Origin: Oenanthe sinensis
Taxonomy: Eukaryota; Streptophyta; Magnoliopsida; Apiales; Apiaceae
Reading direction: 5' to 3'
Assembly: GCA_028671895.1 (NCBI GenBank)
Contig: JAPMAC010000234.1
Span: 248,001 to 312,000, forward strand
Length of the DNA stretch: 64,000 bases
Below, one piece after another: positions 1-12,175 of this stretch. The notes below the pieces were generated by a model. The model was not told the DNA's origin. It worked only from the letters and a program-made list of their open reading frames with translations, and did no database searches. Positions within the stretch are counted from its first letter, which is position 1, and every line of letters begins with the position of its first letter. The position numbers and the translations under genes are program-made.

Positions 1-1677
1 CTAACCTTAAATTTATGATTTACGATTTAAAGCGACTTAATGATATAAGTTGGAAGTTTAAAATTTATTTTTGAATAATTTTATATTATAAGTGATTTAT
101 GAGTTTTTAAAAATATAATAATAAAAATAAAAATAACTTATGAATAACTTATAAAAATAGAAAAAAATAAAATAAATAAGTCACTGAAAAAAGTACTCAA
201 TACTTAATTATGGTTTTGATTTTAAATCAGTTTCTAGCTTATTTCTAACTTTAAGTCGGTTACTAACTTGTTACACAAACGGATATTTTTCAACTTAAAA
301 TAAAAAATAGTTTTAAACCCCCGACCAAACATACTCGTAATTTTCTTCTCTGAAACTCTTTCCATACTATAACTTTTCTTTCCATTTTCCTTCCAAACTA
401 GTGTTCAAACTTTGCTTTGCACTATGCTCCAAAGCTTTTGGTTGAAGAATAGAAGAGAACAGAACAAAACATAAGGTTAGAGAAAAGATGTAAAAATATT
501 TTCTTTAATGTGCTCTCGAGTTATGGTATAATGAGAGAGAAAATTTTGAAAAAAAGGATAGATTGCATATTATTCAAAAAAATGTGTGAGAGTTTCTCTC
601 ACAATCATCCCATTTTACAAAGAAAATTATGGAGATAAATTTTTGAAAATTTTATCTCTGCTTCTTTTCTCTTCTCTCTTGAAAAAACTCCGGAGCACTT
701 TTCCTTTCTTTTTCTCTTCGCACTTTTTCTAAACTCGGGAACACAGTGTTGATGATTTGATAAGCATTACACATGTATACAGTGTTTTAAAAATGTATCG
801 ATTTATAAAAATTTTCATTCAAAATAATTTTTACAAAATATTTTTTCGATATGATTATAAAATTTGATTACTTTTTTAACAAAAAATTTGATTAATTCTT
901 ATAAATTAATTTTAAAAAATATATTTTATAGTAAATTAATTTTTATAAATTCAATTATTATTTTAATTAATGCCAAATAAGTTTCGTTTTTCGATTATTT
1001 ACTAATTCCAAATCGATATTTAATAAGTTTCGTTCTTTAATTATTAAAACCATGGTTCATGTACATGTATATTATATTTTAATATTTATATTAAAATATT
1101 ATAACTGAAAATTATCCGTACTTTTAAATATCCCTTCATTCTTTCGTTAAGGTTCTCTTGAGAGTTATAATCAGAGATGCACAAAAATTAAATTTGGAAC
1201 GGATTCGGACTAAAATTTTATAACTAGAATCGGCCTGATTGTTTATAAAAATTGAACCACACTCAGTTAGACTTCCTCCAACAATATTAGGCTTGTTTTA
1301 AGACGAATTGTTGGGTGACCTAGCCAAATTTATTTTTTATAATTAAATATTAATATTTTTAATTTTATAAATAACATATTTTTTCCTGATATATTTATAT
1401 TTTATCTATATTCTAAAATATTAAATGAAATATCATATAAAATTATAGATATTTCACTTAATACCAGAACAAAATAATCCAGTTGTTCTCAAAAATTGGG
1501 CTGGATCGGGTTTAATTTGGACTGAGCCAGATTTTGGTCCGGATCGAGCCTAAATCTGTATATTTTCGAGACAAGACCTAAATTCAAAAAATTTTAGATT
1601 GGATTTTATTGGAGTTTTTTTGAAAAATATGTCGGAAAACGTTGGATCAAATTTATTCCAGGATTTTCGAATCAAAT
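1..1677. other. AT-rich intergenic DNA
   Basis: No coding region can be supported here. The sequence is very AT-rich with many short A and T runs. At about 1170-1680 it has a slightly GC-richer stretch with repeated phrases of the ggatcgggtttaatttgg type, which look like decayed transposon sequence but which I cannot assign to a family. Confidence 0.6.
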
Positions 1678-2270
1678 TATTAGGTCTCAAATAATGGGCG
1701 GTATTAGCTAGAAGTGGGTTGAATAGCTTAATACTTTTTAAAAAATTTAGAACTTGCCGTTTTAAAATTTCTTTTCTCTTTTAAAATAATTACTAGTCAA
1801 CTAGCAATTCAAATGCGGAAAATAAGAAGAGAGAAAAGAAATAAAGTACACAACATAATTTTTATCCTGGTTTGCGATAACGCAATCCCCTAACGAATCC
1901 GTTCATCCCTAGTCTAGTCCCCGAGTCCCTCCCTGAACTCGAGATTTTTACTATAAAAAAAATATACTCCTTATAGCAAGCAGAGAAGTCTTTACAACAC
2001 TATGTATCTATCTCGGACCTTAACTCCCTATTAATCCCTCAAAATACAATAGTAAAAACCTACTTGATTTATCTTGGAGCGTAACTCCCCGTTACCTTCT
2101 CACAATCAAAGTAGAACCCCTACAAGCTGGTCTTAGAGCGTAACTTCCCGTTACCTCTTCATATGCAAGTAGCATCCCTTGCGACCTTATCTTGGAGCGT
2201 AACTTTCCGTTACCTCCTCACAGATATGTAAAATCCCTGCGTAGACTATGTTCCTCTACAACAATGTAGG
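1678..2270 (-). repeat. Inverted LTR-like copy 1 (related to 57563-58092)
   Basis: This stretch aligns over about 590 bases with 57563-58092. Shared landmarks are TATTAGGTC (TGTTAGGTC in the other copy), GGTATTAGCTAGAAG, GGTTGAATAGCTTAATAC, TATCCTGGTTTGCGAT, CAATCCCCTAACG and GTAGACTATGTTCC. Read on the minus strand it ends in a pyrimidine-rich TTCAACCC..CTTCTAGC segment and CCTAAYA, as SIRE-type LTR 3' ends do. About 2011-2230 holds four imperfect copies of a roughly 58-bp unit with the core CTTGGAGCGTAACTCCCCGT. The homologous sequence may run further right, because the other copy is cut at this point. Confidence 0.6.
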
Positions 2271-2889
2271 TCTTGGATTTGGATCTTATATCTTGCGTCT
2301 TTCCTTTTCCTCACGGTGCAAAGATATCCAACTTCCCATCGGCTTGTCTAGGACTTGGGGCTTAGAACAAGGATCACCTTACTTCACTTTCACCTCACAA
2401 CAAAGTCTAGACAACAAGTACTACGACTTTATATCCCTGTTTAAGAAGAAAAGATGATGGACTGGTATGTTACAGTACTAGACCAAAGAGCCAAACAAAT
2501 ATATATAAGATAGTCGAAGTAACAATATATATAAATGTGAGTCGGGATAAGTCACTTAGTGAGAAAAGACGAACCACTCGAAAGAGTAAGTCACTTAATC
2601 AAAAGGACGAGTCACACGTTGTGTGCTAACGTGTATGCAAGAAAGTAAGTGTGTATGCTAAAGTAAAGTGCGGAATGTAAAACGTATGAATGTAAGCACT
2701 TAAAGTAAATATATATATAATATAAATAATATAAGGGATATATAAGGTCAAGTATATATAGAGCAGATATATTTGACTTGAATGAGATCAAGTACGTTTT
2801 CGAAATCAAGTTGTTTATAAGGCCTAAAGTACAACAACTTAAGTGGCCTTTAAAACAAACTTGAAACAAGCCACTAAGATTCTATGAGT

Positions 2890-3375
2890 ACGTTTCGTTT
2901 ATGTCGTACCTCGACTTATACAAAATATTATCTAACTCGGAATCAAATATGGACTAACTTCATGAACCCAACAAGTTATGCTTGTTTATGTCGTACCTCG
3001 ACTAATACTGATAACCCTTAACTCGGTGTTTGAAGTTAAAGAATAAGCTCACAAATATTTAACGAGTTTACTTCGTTTATATCTCTAAATAATATATGAG
3101 ATTTATATGAAATATTATAACTCGGAATATGAGTTAGTTTCTTTCACTTTATAATTCAACAAGGAGTATTTATGTTTATGTCATACCTCGACTCGTACAC
3201 AAAACTTAACTTGGAATAAAAGTGAGTTATCTTACAAATATTAGAGGATCCTTTTGTTTATATCTCTAAATGATATTTATACAATTCGGTTTCCACTCTT
3301 GATATGAGCTTAGTTTAGATACAAAAATTCAACAAGGAAACCTTTTGTTTATGTTGTAAATATCAACTTATACAA
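2890..3375. repeat. Diverged tandem repeat, units of about 85-100 bp
   Basis: The phrase GTTTATGTCGTACCTCGACT appears near 2898 and 2984. Weaker forms follow near 3173 (GTTTATGTCATACCTCGACT) and 3343. They alternate with GTTTATATCTCTAAATRATAT near 3075 and 3250. Each unit also carries an 'AACTCGGAAT' or 'CTCGGAATAT' phrase. This is an old degenerate tandem array. Confidence 0.55.
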
Positions 3376-4187
3376 ACTAGCCTCGACTCGAAATTTAAGT
3401 AAATAAGCATTGTTTCTAATCCTGAAATAAATCAAGAATATTAACAACTAAATAAGGAGAGAGATAAGTTAATAAATCTCTTAGTTTAGTTCACTCTTTA
3501 TATATAAGAGAAGAAAAAAAGAAGGATAAAGGTCATGTATATATAAATCGAGGAACAAGGCCAACAATATATACTTGCTAAAAATCAAACCAAGCAAGAT
3601 CTTGTATATATATGTAGGGCCGAATATTATATATATATAATAGGCAAGAAATAACTAACTTATGACCCTTGTGCTTTATAGTGAGAGACAACAATATTTC
3701 TTACGAAATTAAGGGATACAAGTTAGGATCGGGACCAAGAGTTCGTGTATACACTTAAAAATTAAGCAAGCAATGTGTATACACTAGTAAACATGAACCA
3801 AGTTGTTATTATATAAAATAGAACCAACTTATAACCCTTGAGATCTAAGAAGAAATCAAGAGAAAAAGCTAGTTTAAAGCCAAAAACACACAAAAATGGG
3901 TCACCAGAAAAAGTCACCGGAAAATGGTTGGAATATCAACTTTGGGTATAATTTTGGTGGCAACAAGACAAGTCTAGGGGCTGTTATGATGTGGTAAAAA
4001 GGTAGCCAAAAAATACTTGTATGGTGTATGTGTTATATGAGCATCTAAATGTGTTTATAAGTTTGGTCTATGGAAGAACTAAGCTTATAACTCAAGAACT
4101 CTAAGAGATGAAATTTTTCTGGACTAGAGAGTTTCTTGGGAGATAAATTTGCAGCATTTACTTGGTTCAAATGGTTTGATGAGAAGT

Positions 4188-4206
4188 GGGGGGGGGGGGG
4201 GGGGGG
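4188..4206 (+). repeat. Uninterrupted G19 homopolymer
   Basis: Nineteen consecutive G bases sit in otherwise AT-rich DNA. Such runs can form G-quadruplexes and are prone to length error in assembly, so the exact count is uncertain. Confidence 0.85.
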
Positions 4207-4800
4207 TTATTTAAAGAAAAGAAGTAGGGTTTTGGTGGAGAAAAGAAGGGACACGCTTTCCTTAAAATAAGGGAAATGTACAACATTTGAATTTTGTGTT
4301 CCCTCAGTTGTACTAACCCATATGGGTGAATGGAAAAATGTTCTAGCCTCAATTAATTAATTAATTAACTAATAAATGGGTAACAAAACGATACAATGAC
4401 GAATATGACGTTTTTCGAAACATGCTCCAAAAATTATGAAAATCTGGAAAACCTCTGGAAATATTCCAAAAAGGTCATGATCAAAATCCTACTCAATTTG
4501 GAGTTGACTTTCATTGACTTTTAATTGACCAAACATTCAATTACGAAATAGAGAATACATGCCAAAAATAAAAGCCACTCAAAAATCATGAAAACAATCC
4601 TAAAATTCTTTTTCAATATTCTAGTGACATTCCCCAAGTTTCAAGTCAATTGGACATGTGTAACTATTATTTCAAGAAAAGGATTGTTTCGTTGTCCTTG
4701 CCCTAAACAATATGCGATAACCATTTGTCGGAACTTGTCGACGTTTGGACTAAAATTTTGACCTGGAATATATTCAAACATATTATTCCTAAATTAATAA

Positions 4801-5925
4801 TATTATGAATCTATGTAACTTTGATGATAACATTAAATCTTAGAATCATGAAATTATACTTTTATTGTAACTGATCAATTGATATGAAAACTATAAATGT
4901 CGATTGATCAGGAAACCATTTATCAGTTGCTATGTTTATGTTAATCAACTGATAATGTGGATAGTAGCATAGGTGTACTTAGTATACTTCAATTGATATG
5001 ACTTTAGTCGATTGATAAACTCTTGTCGGTTGATACTAGAGTCGATTGATATTGATTATCAATTGATGTATAACTTAGACTGTCAAATTGTAATTATTTG
5101 AAGATAGGAAAATTGTACAAGTGAAGGATGATCAATTGATATGGAGGCATCAATGGATATAAGAACAATTGATAAAAAGCCAAGTCAATAAAAACGAAGA
5201 CCATTAACTGATATGAAGACCCATCGATTGGTATATCGATTGATAACATTTATCAATCAATAAGTAAACAGCTATTATCAGTCGATGGATATCAAGATTA
5301 ATCGAATAAGAATATCAGTTGATGGATACAAGGAAGAATTAATTGATATGCTTAACAACAAATTATCAATTGATAGGGACAGCTCGACAAGACATTAAGC
5401 ATGCCTATGAAAGACCGTCTATACTGACTTTGAAGACTTAGAGTGAAGCTGTCTTTTCAAAACCACAGACCTTTCTCAAAATAGAAAAAGGTAAAAAGGA
5501 AAGATAGATAAAAGTCAATCCTAGAATAGATTAAATGTTTTATATTATTTCTAGGAATTGTAAACATACTTGTCATATATAAATAAGTGTGGTGGCATTG
5601 TTAAAGATAGAAGTTGGACAATATTTTATGAATAGTTGTTTTAAGAAAAACACTTGTAAAAACAATTGTTCATCTCTCTAACTTTGTAATCGCAACTAGG
5701 TTTCTTCAACCTAGATCATTTGAGCAAAAATACAAGCTGATGGAAAAATCAATCCATTAGTAATTTTAAATATCTTGTGTTTGTTCAAATAATTTTCTAA
5801 GTTTTAATTATTCATATCTTAACTATTTCTTCAATACTTTCAAACTATTAAAAACATCAAAAAGGGATATATTTGTGTTCAACCTCCCCTTTTACAAATG
5901 TAAACACTGTTTCATGTGAATAATA
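4801..5925 (+). repeat. Element A 5' LTR
   Basis: It starts with TATTATGAATC, a decayed form of the TGTTAGGAATC that starts the partner LTR at 31914, and ends GAATAATA where the partner ends GAATAACA. About 4870-5370 is filled with ATCAATTGAT/ATCGATTGAT-like words. A TATATAAATA box at about 5577 is the likely promoter core. The 3' part has the pyrimidine-rich AACCTCCCCTTTTACAAAT segment typical of this LTR family. Confidence 0.88.
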
Positions 5926-5927
5926 AT

Positions 5928-5939
5928 TGGTATCAGAGC
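5928..5939 (+). other. Element A primer binding site (initiator tRNA-Met)
   Basis: TGGTATCAGAGC follows two bases after the LTR. It is complementary to the 3' end of plant initiator tRNA-Met, the usual primer of plant copia elements. Confidence 0.85.
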
Positions 5940-5984
5940 AGGCTTTCAATATACAGAAAGTTTAAAGATCTAGAAAAAGTCAAA

Positions 5985-8440
5985 ATGGGCTAAAAGGATT
6001 CAGGTGTAAAAATTCCAGTATTTAAAAAAGATGAGTATTTTGCATGGAAAGTTAAAATGCACCTGCATCTACTTTCTCTTGACCCTTCCTATATTAACTA
6101 CATAAAAAAAGGTCCTCATGTTCCCATGAAGTTGATTACAGGTGTTAATTCTGATGGAACTCTTGCATTTGACAAACATGTTCCAAAACTCATCACTGAG
6201 TTTACAAAATAGGATGAAAAAGAAGTTCTCAAAGACAAAAAAGCCATGAATATTCTGTCCAATGGTCTAGACAAAGATATGTTTCAAAATGTGATAAATT
6301 GCACTTTATCCAAAGAAGTATTGGACACTCTTTAGACTCTTTGTGAAGGAACTGAACAAGTTAGGAAGAACAAGATGTAACTCCTGATTCAGAAGTATGA
6401 ATCTTTTTATTTCAAGAGTGGAAAAACCATCAATGACACCTATAGCAGATTCCAAAAGTTGTTAAATGGATTAAAGCTATATGGTAGGGTGTATGCAACC
6501 GAAGACACAAATCTAAAATTTCTTAGATATCTTCCAAAAGAATGGAAACCTATGACTGTTTCTATTCGACAATCTTATGACTTAAAGGACTATAATCTTG
6601 AGAAACTTTATGGTATTCTCAGGACATATATCAACAGGATGAAGAGATTGAGAAAAGTCAAAGAAAAGATAAGACTGTGGCTTTAATGGTTCAAAGAAAT
6701 AAAGACAAGAAGGGAAATAGTGAAGGTGGTTATGTAAAAGGATCTGTCATGATGATTGGTGATGTTTTTGATGGATCATCCAATGGAAAGGGCAACTGTG
6801 AAGAAGAAGAATCATTCTCTCAGGATGATCTAGATGAGATTGATGAGCACCTTGCATTTTTATCAAGGAAAATTTCAAAGCTTAAATTCAAGAGGAATCC
6901 AAATGCTCAAAGGCCTGGATCCCAGTTTAGAAATGACAACCAAAATAAAAATTTGGTTGACATATCAAAATTCAAATGCTTTAACTATGGATCGGTTGGT
7001 CATTTCTCCAATGAATGTAGAAAGCCAAAACATGAAAAGAAGGCAAAATCATATGATGGCATTGACTACAAGAAGAAGTATTTTGACCTTCTCAAACAAA
7101 AAGAAAAAGTTTTTGTGACTGAGGAGAAGGACTGGGCTACTGAGGACAGTGATTCTGAAGAACTCATCAATCTAGCATTGATGGACAATCATGAAGATGA
7201 AGAGACTAGTTCATCATCAAATCAGGTACTAGCTACCAACTTTTTTGAATTATCAAAAGATAAATACAATAGTGCTATAAATAAAATGTTCAATGAACTT
7301 TACAACTTGCATGTCACTTTGAAATCTCTAAACAAAGAAAATCTCAAGTTAAAGAACACCATTGATGCCTTAGCTGAGAGAAACAATTTTCTTGAAAATG
7401 AACTTATTTTTTTAGAAAGATTCAAGTAGGAAAGTAAGGATGCTAGGGATGAACTAGTAAACAGTTTGAAAAGAGAATAATTGTTAAAATAACAATTAGC
7501 TGGAGAAATCGAAACCATTAGCAAATGGAATAGGTCTGCTAAAACTGCCAAGAAAATTATTGATCTTCAGGGTGTAGATACCTTAAGAGAAACTCCTAAA
7601 TCAACAGGCAAGCCATCGGTTGAGTCATCAATGGATAAAGATCAATCTATTATTAATCCTTTATCGAACGATGATGATTATCAATCGATTGATATTGAAT
7701 CAACTGATAAGCATCCATTGACAGGAAAACCATCAATGGCTAACCAAAAGAACAAGTTTAGTACTCCTATAAAGTTTGTTAAAGAAAAAGATACCACGAG
7801 TCAAATTGAGACTAAGGTTGAGAAGATTAATATTTATAGTTTATCTAAGAAGTAATTAAAAGGCAAATTGGAAAAGATAGCACCTGTTAAAGTTAAGCAT
7901 CCTAAGTTTGAGAGAAAAAGAAGAATAGGAATGGAAAGGTTGGCATAAATAAGCACAGTAATTACACTCCTAATTTGAATGCACCTAGAAAGATTTGTGC
8001 TAATTGTGGTAGTGTAAATCATTTATCTATGCATTGCAAGAAAGAAAATAGTTCCATACCAACAAATGATTTGAATACACATATCATATTCACAAATGTC
8101 ATGCCTGCCAATCCTGTGCTCATGAATGTCATGTCCCCTAATTTAGTTTCACCACATGCTCACATGCCATAATGCATAATTTCCATACATGTACAATCCA
8201 TTTTTTGTTAATGCAAATATGAACATGCCTGAAATGCCATGGAACATGCCTAATGCAAATTATGAAATGCATGGAAATTTTACCATAGGTTCCAAGGTGT
8301 CTGAGCCCCAAAAGCCATCTTCCAAAGTTAAAGCAGATTTAAACCCACCAAAACAAAAGGAGCCAAATGTGGCAACTAAGGCTCAGACTATAACTAATAA
8401 AAGAGGACCCAAGGCATCTTGGGTACCAAAAACAACTTAA
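5985..8440 (+). pseudogene. Element A gag, decayed
   Basis: This aligns throughout with the open gag of element B at 12176-14629. The start ATG is followed at codon 3 by TAA. More stops lie in the frame (for example near 6210, 6335 and 7429), and there are frameshifts. Long open pieces survive at 6459-6686 and 6677-7429. The first zinc knuckle, near 6980-7020, reads CFNYGSVGHFSNEC, so the second cysteine is now tyrosine. The second knuckle-like motif near 8000, CANCGSVNHLSMHC, keeps all four ligands. The protein would have been the capsid/nucleocapsid precursor. It is certainly not functional. Confidence 0.88.
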
Positions 8441-8460
8441 TTTTTTTTAAATGTGTGCAG

Positions 8461-9570
8461 GGAAATAGGAGGAAGAATCTCTGGTATCTAGATAGTGGAT
8501 GAACACCTAGAGCCTGGTATGACACACTATCTAAATTCTTGATTGAGAATCATTTTACAAGAGCACCTGTTTATAAAACTCTCTTTCATAGAAATGTCAA
8601 TGTTTCTAGTATACTTGTTCAAATCTATGTAGATGATATTATCTTTGGCTCATCTAATGAAAAACTTTGTCAAAAGTTTGCTAAGTTGTTGCAGAGTAAA
8701 TATGAAATGAGCATGATGGGAGAACTAACCTATTTTCTTGGTTTGCAAGTCAAACAAGTTAAAAATGGTATTTTCATAAATCAAACTAAATACATTTCTG
8801 ATTTATTAAAGAAATTTGATTTAAATTAATGTTCATCTGCAAAAACTCTCATGGCCACTGTAACTAAACTTGAATTGAATACCAAGGAAGCTAAGGTAGA
8901 CATCTAAAGTTATAGAGGCATGGTTGGCTCATTGCTATATTTAACTATAAGTAGGCCAGATATAATGTTTGCTACATGTCTTTGTGCTAGGTTTCAAGCT
9001 GATCCTAGAGAGTCTCATTTGATTGCAATAAAAAGAATATTCAGGTATCTCAAAGGAATACCAAATCTTAGAATTTGGTATCCTAGAGATTCTGGATTTG
9101 TTCTAATTGGTTATTCAAATGTGGACTACGCAAGTTGCAGAATTGATAGGAAGAGAACTACAAGCATTTGTCAATTTCTAGGAAACAAGCTGGTCTCATG
9201 GTTTAGCAAAAAGCAAAATTCAGTATCTACATCCACAACAGAGGCTGAATATATTGCTGCTAGAAGCTACTGTGCACAAATATTATGGATGAGGAATCAA
9301 TTGGTTGATTATGGATTTAAATTAAGCAAAATTCCAATATTTTGTGTCAACACCAGTGCAATTGCTATTACTAAAAATCCAGTTCAACACTCAAGAACCA
9401 AACACATTGATATAAGGTACCACTTCATTATGGAACATGTAATGAATGGTACTGTTGAATTACAATTTATTCCTAGTGAAAGACAACTTGCAGACATTTT
9501 TACCAAACCATTAGATGAATCTACCTTCAATAAATTGGTCTATGATTTAGGTATGCTTAACTATGTTTAA
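8461..9570 (+). pseudogene. Element A pol, internally deleted
   Basis: The reading starts at the protease motif (WYLDSG at about 8479-8500). It then jumps at about 8502 straight into the reverse transcriptase segment that begins [12 protein letters not shown]. Compared with element B this removes about 2.2 kb: the rest of protease, the integrase and half the RT. What remains is the [11 protein letters not shown] catalytic motif (near 8630), the connection region and a nearly complete RNase H (8920-9570, with TEAEYIAA and DIFTKPLDE). Stops at 8827-8829 and near 8907 interrupt it. Confidence 0.88.
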
Positions 9571-9619
9571 TCTTTTAAATGTCTGACAAGTTATTTATTT
9601 TAGTAATTTTTAAATTAGT

Positions 9620-10001
9620 AGCCATTGATAATGTTAATCTATTGATTTCTCCATAATCAATTGATAAACATTTTATATATCAATGGATATTTTTAAAGCT
9701 ATCGACAGATAAATATATCAATTGATAATAAATTTGTCTATCGATGAATAGTAGTACCTATTGATGGATAAGTTAATTATCAATCGATGACCTGGAATTT
9801 TTAGGGTTCATGTCATCAATCGACCTGTACAAAAATCCAACCGTTGATTGCTTATTTTATCAATTGATAAATACATACAGCCTTGTATGTATAACAATTG
9901 ATTACCAAAATAAGTAATTCTTTCATTCACTTTTATTTCAATGGTCAATTGAGTTTTATTTTGAGTAAGAAAGTGATTGAGAATTCGGCAAATATAAATA
10001 G
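9620..10001 (+). promoter_or_regulatory. Element A post-pol motif array and TATA box (putative internal promoter)
   Basis: Between pol and the aORF there are about ten words of the LTR type, such as ATCAATTGAT, TCAATGGAT and ATCAATCGAT, at about 9655-9905. A clean TATAAATAG follows at 9993-10001, 144 bases before the aORF ATG at 10145. The layout (motif array, then TATA box, then a CT-rich leader) repeats that of the LTR. Promoter function is inference. Confidence 0.4.
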
Positions 10002-10144
10002 TGAAATTAAAATGTACTTTAACTTTCACTTGCAATTTTTATTTACTAATTAAATCTCTCTCTCTCTCCGAACTCAATCCTTGTATTTGTACTTTCATTT
10101 TCTTAGATTTACAAGTATAATTTCTTATCTTCTACCTCAAAGAA

Positions 10145-10500
10145 ATGGTTGCTTCATCATCTAAGAAGGTTTCTCAAAGTGGATGCTACTATGAACTCAA
10201 CAATTTCGTGGTCTGTACTATTATGGAGGAAGCACGACAAGGCCTTCATCCATTGATATGATTCCTGGAGAATAGCAAGGTCAAGACTGCACTTAGTGAA
10301 GCATGAAGAATAGTTTACAAGTTGGTAGAGGAATTTTGGGCCACTGTAGAGGTTGACAAGGACTACTCTTTCATTTCATTTATGTGCAAAGAAGATAAGT
10401 ATACTTTAACAACTGTTTCTATTGATGATTGCTTAAATTTTCCTGCTAATAACACTTTAGATCACCTATAGATTGAAGGACTTCAGAAGGATAATTGAAG
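10145..10500 (+). pseudogene. Element A aORF, N-terminal piece
   Basis: The translation starts MVASSSKKVSQSGCYYELNN and matches the start of element B's aORF at 18605. It is broken by stops (TGA near 10258, TAG near 10274, TGA near 10304). Similarity continues to about 10460 (the LNFPANNT-like segment), after which the frame is lost. The rest of this ORF resumes about 20 kb away at 30138, because other elements lie between. Confidence 0.78.
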
Positions 10501-10559
10501 ATTGTGTGGACCGTGCTCTTAAGTACTTAGAGAAAATCTCTAGAAGAGCATGAAGCCAT

Positions 10560-10996
10560 TTGATCGAGCCAACAGGTGTCCAATTTTGGCACATGAAGTA
10601 TCAGTAATAGACATGAAGCTAGTTAATCAAGCCAAGCATTATGAAAGTTGACATGATCTTTTATGAATGTTATTTTATCTTTTTCAGTCCCTGGTTAGTT
10701 GAGTTATCCTCATTGTGAATTTGGTTGTCATTGTTAGACAATCAAATAGGGGGAGATTGAAAGGCATAGGTGTATTAACTTGTAACACTTAATTACTATG
10801 TAACTCAACTAGGTAAAAGATAAAACAACAGCAAAACAAGAGAAACTGAAGAAGCACATGGAATCAATCAACTGAAGAAATGGTAATGATACTTGGCAAC
10901 TACAAGTAACTAATTTGATTAATCCAGAATGCCTAAGTGAGAAGAAGTTCAATCTCAGTATTGCTCATGCCCTAACTTACCTAATGGAGAATCAAA
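10560..10996 (+). repeat. 3' tail of another SIRE-type element (PPT plus LTR start), cut by element B
   Basis: The stretch CAATCAAATAGGGGGAGA ending near 10758 is a typical polypurine tract of these elements, and TGAAAGGCATAGG follows as an LTR start. It resembles the minus-strand element at 54031 (CAATCAAATGGGGGGAGA, then TTTAAAGCATAATG). The LTR is interrupted at 10997 by the 5' LTR of element B. The left limit is uncertain. Confidence 0.5.
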
Positions 10997-12116
10997 TGTT
11001 AGGAATCTACATGTGATTTGATGATAACATTAATCTTAGAATCATAGAAATTTTATTTGTTGTAACTGATCAATTGATATGAAAGTTATAAATATCAATT
11101 GATCAGGAAACCATTTATCAGTTGAAGTGTTTATATGAATCAACTGATAATTTGGATTGTAGCATAGGTGTACTTAGTCTATTTCAATCGATAAGGTGTA
11201 AATCAATTGATATTTTGTTCATCAATTGATGTTAGAGTCGATTGATATGGATCATCAATTGATGTGTAAATTAAACTGTTAAATTGTAATTATGTGAAGA
11301 CAGGAAATTGCACAAGTGAAGGATGATCAATTGATATTGAAGCATCGATGGATGAAGGATCAATCGAAGAAGCCAAGTCAAGCATTGAAGACCATCAACT
11401 GATGTGAAGACCCATCGACTGATATATCGATTGATAACATCTATCAATCGATAAGACATCTTTTATCAGTCGATGGATATAAAGATCAATCGAAGTAGTA
11501 CATCAGTTGATGGATTAAAGAATGGATCAATTGATATGCTTAACAGTAAATTATCAATTGAGTGTGACAACACAGAAAGAATATCTGTTGAAGATCCAGA
11601 GAACAAAAAGCACACCTATGGAAGACAGTCTAGAGTGACTGTGAAGACTCAATCAGAAGCTGTCTTTCAAACCTTTTTGTAAAATAGAAAAAGGTAAAAG
11701 GAAGGCAGGTAGAAACAATCCTAGAATAGGAATTGAAAAAGAACACTTGTGGTATATAAACAAGTGTAGTAGCATTATTAGAAAACATACAAGTTAGACA
11801 TATTTCTTAATCAACTGTTCAAGCTTGAGAGCACTTGTGTAAGAACAGTTGATTTGTTTTCTAATCTTGTAAAAACGAAGCTAGGTTTCTTCTAACCTAG
11901 GAGCATTGAGCAAAAATATATATTGATGGAAAAACCAATCCATCAATAATTTTAAATCTCTTTGTTCAGTTTTATTTTTCAGCATTAATTTGTTCGAACT
12001 TATTCTCTTATTCTATCAAACATCAAGAACAAATATTAGAACACATAAAAAGTTTTAATATTTGTATTCAACCCCCCCCCCCTCTACAAATATTGACATT
12101 GTTCTAAGGAATAACA
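10997..12116 (+). repeat. Element B 5' LTR
   Basis: It starts TGTTAGGAATC and ends GGAATAACA. From about 11065 to 11555 it contains some twenty words of the type ATCAATTGAT, ATCGATTGAT, ATCAACTGAT and ATCGATGGAT, spaced 10-40 bases apart. A TATATAAA box lies at 11753-11760. The 3' end has a C12 tract near 12071 followed by TCTACAAAT. Confidence 0.88.
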
Positions 12117-12118
12117 AT

Positions 12119-12138
12119 TGGTATCAGAGCCAGGTTTT
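12119..12138 (+). other. Element B primer binding site
   Basis: TGGTATCAGAGCCAGGTTTT matches the complement of the 3' end of plant initiator tRNA-Met over its first 19 bases. It is the longest such match in the window. Confidence 0.88.
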
Positions 12139-12175
12139 CAACATACAGAAAGTTTAAAGATCAAGAACAGTCAAT

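Larger units (their letters stand above)
2271..4795. other. Repeat-rich noncoding stretch, possible continuation of a minus-strand LTR element
   Basis: No gene is supported. The short open frames here (for example near 2248-2457 and 2612-2869) resemble no family. The stretch contains a diverged tandem array (2880-3400), a G19 run (4188-4206) and many low-complexity TATATA patches. It may be the body of the long terminal repeat that starts at 1678, but no second end is visible. Confidence 0.45.

Noticed and set aside
2248..2869. Short open frames of 69 and 85 codons
   Set aside because: Low-complexity or LTR-derived sequence with no recognisable domain, and no sign of splicing or conservation.
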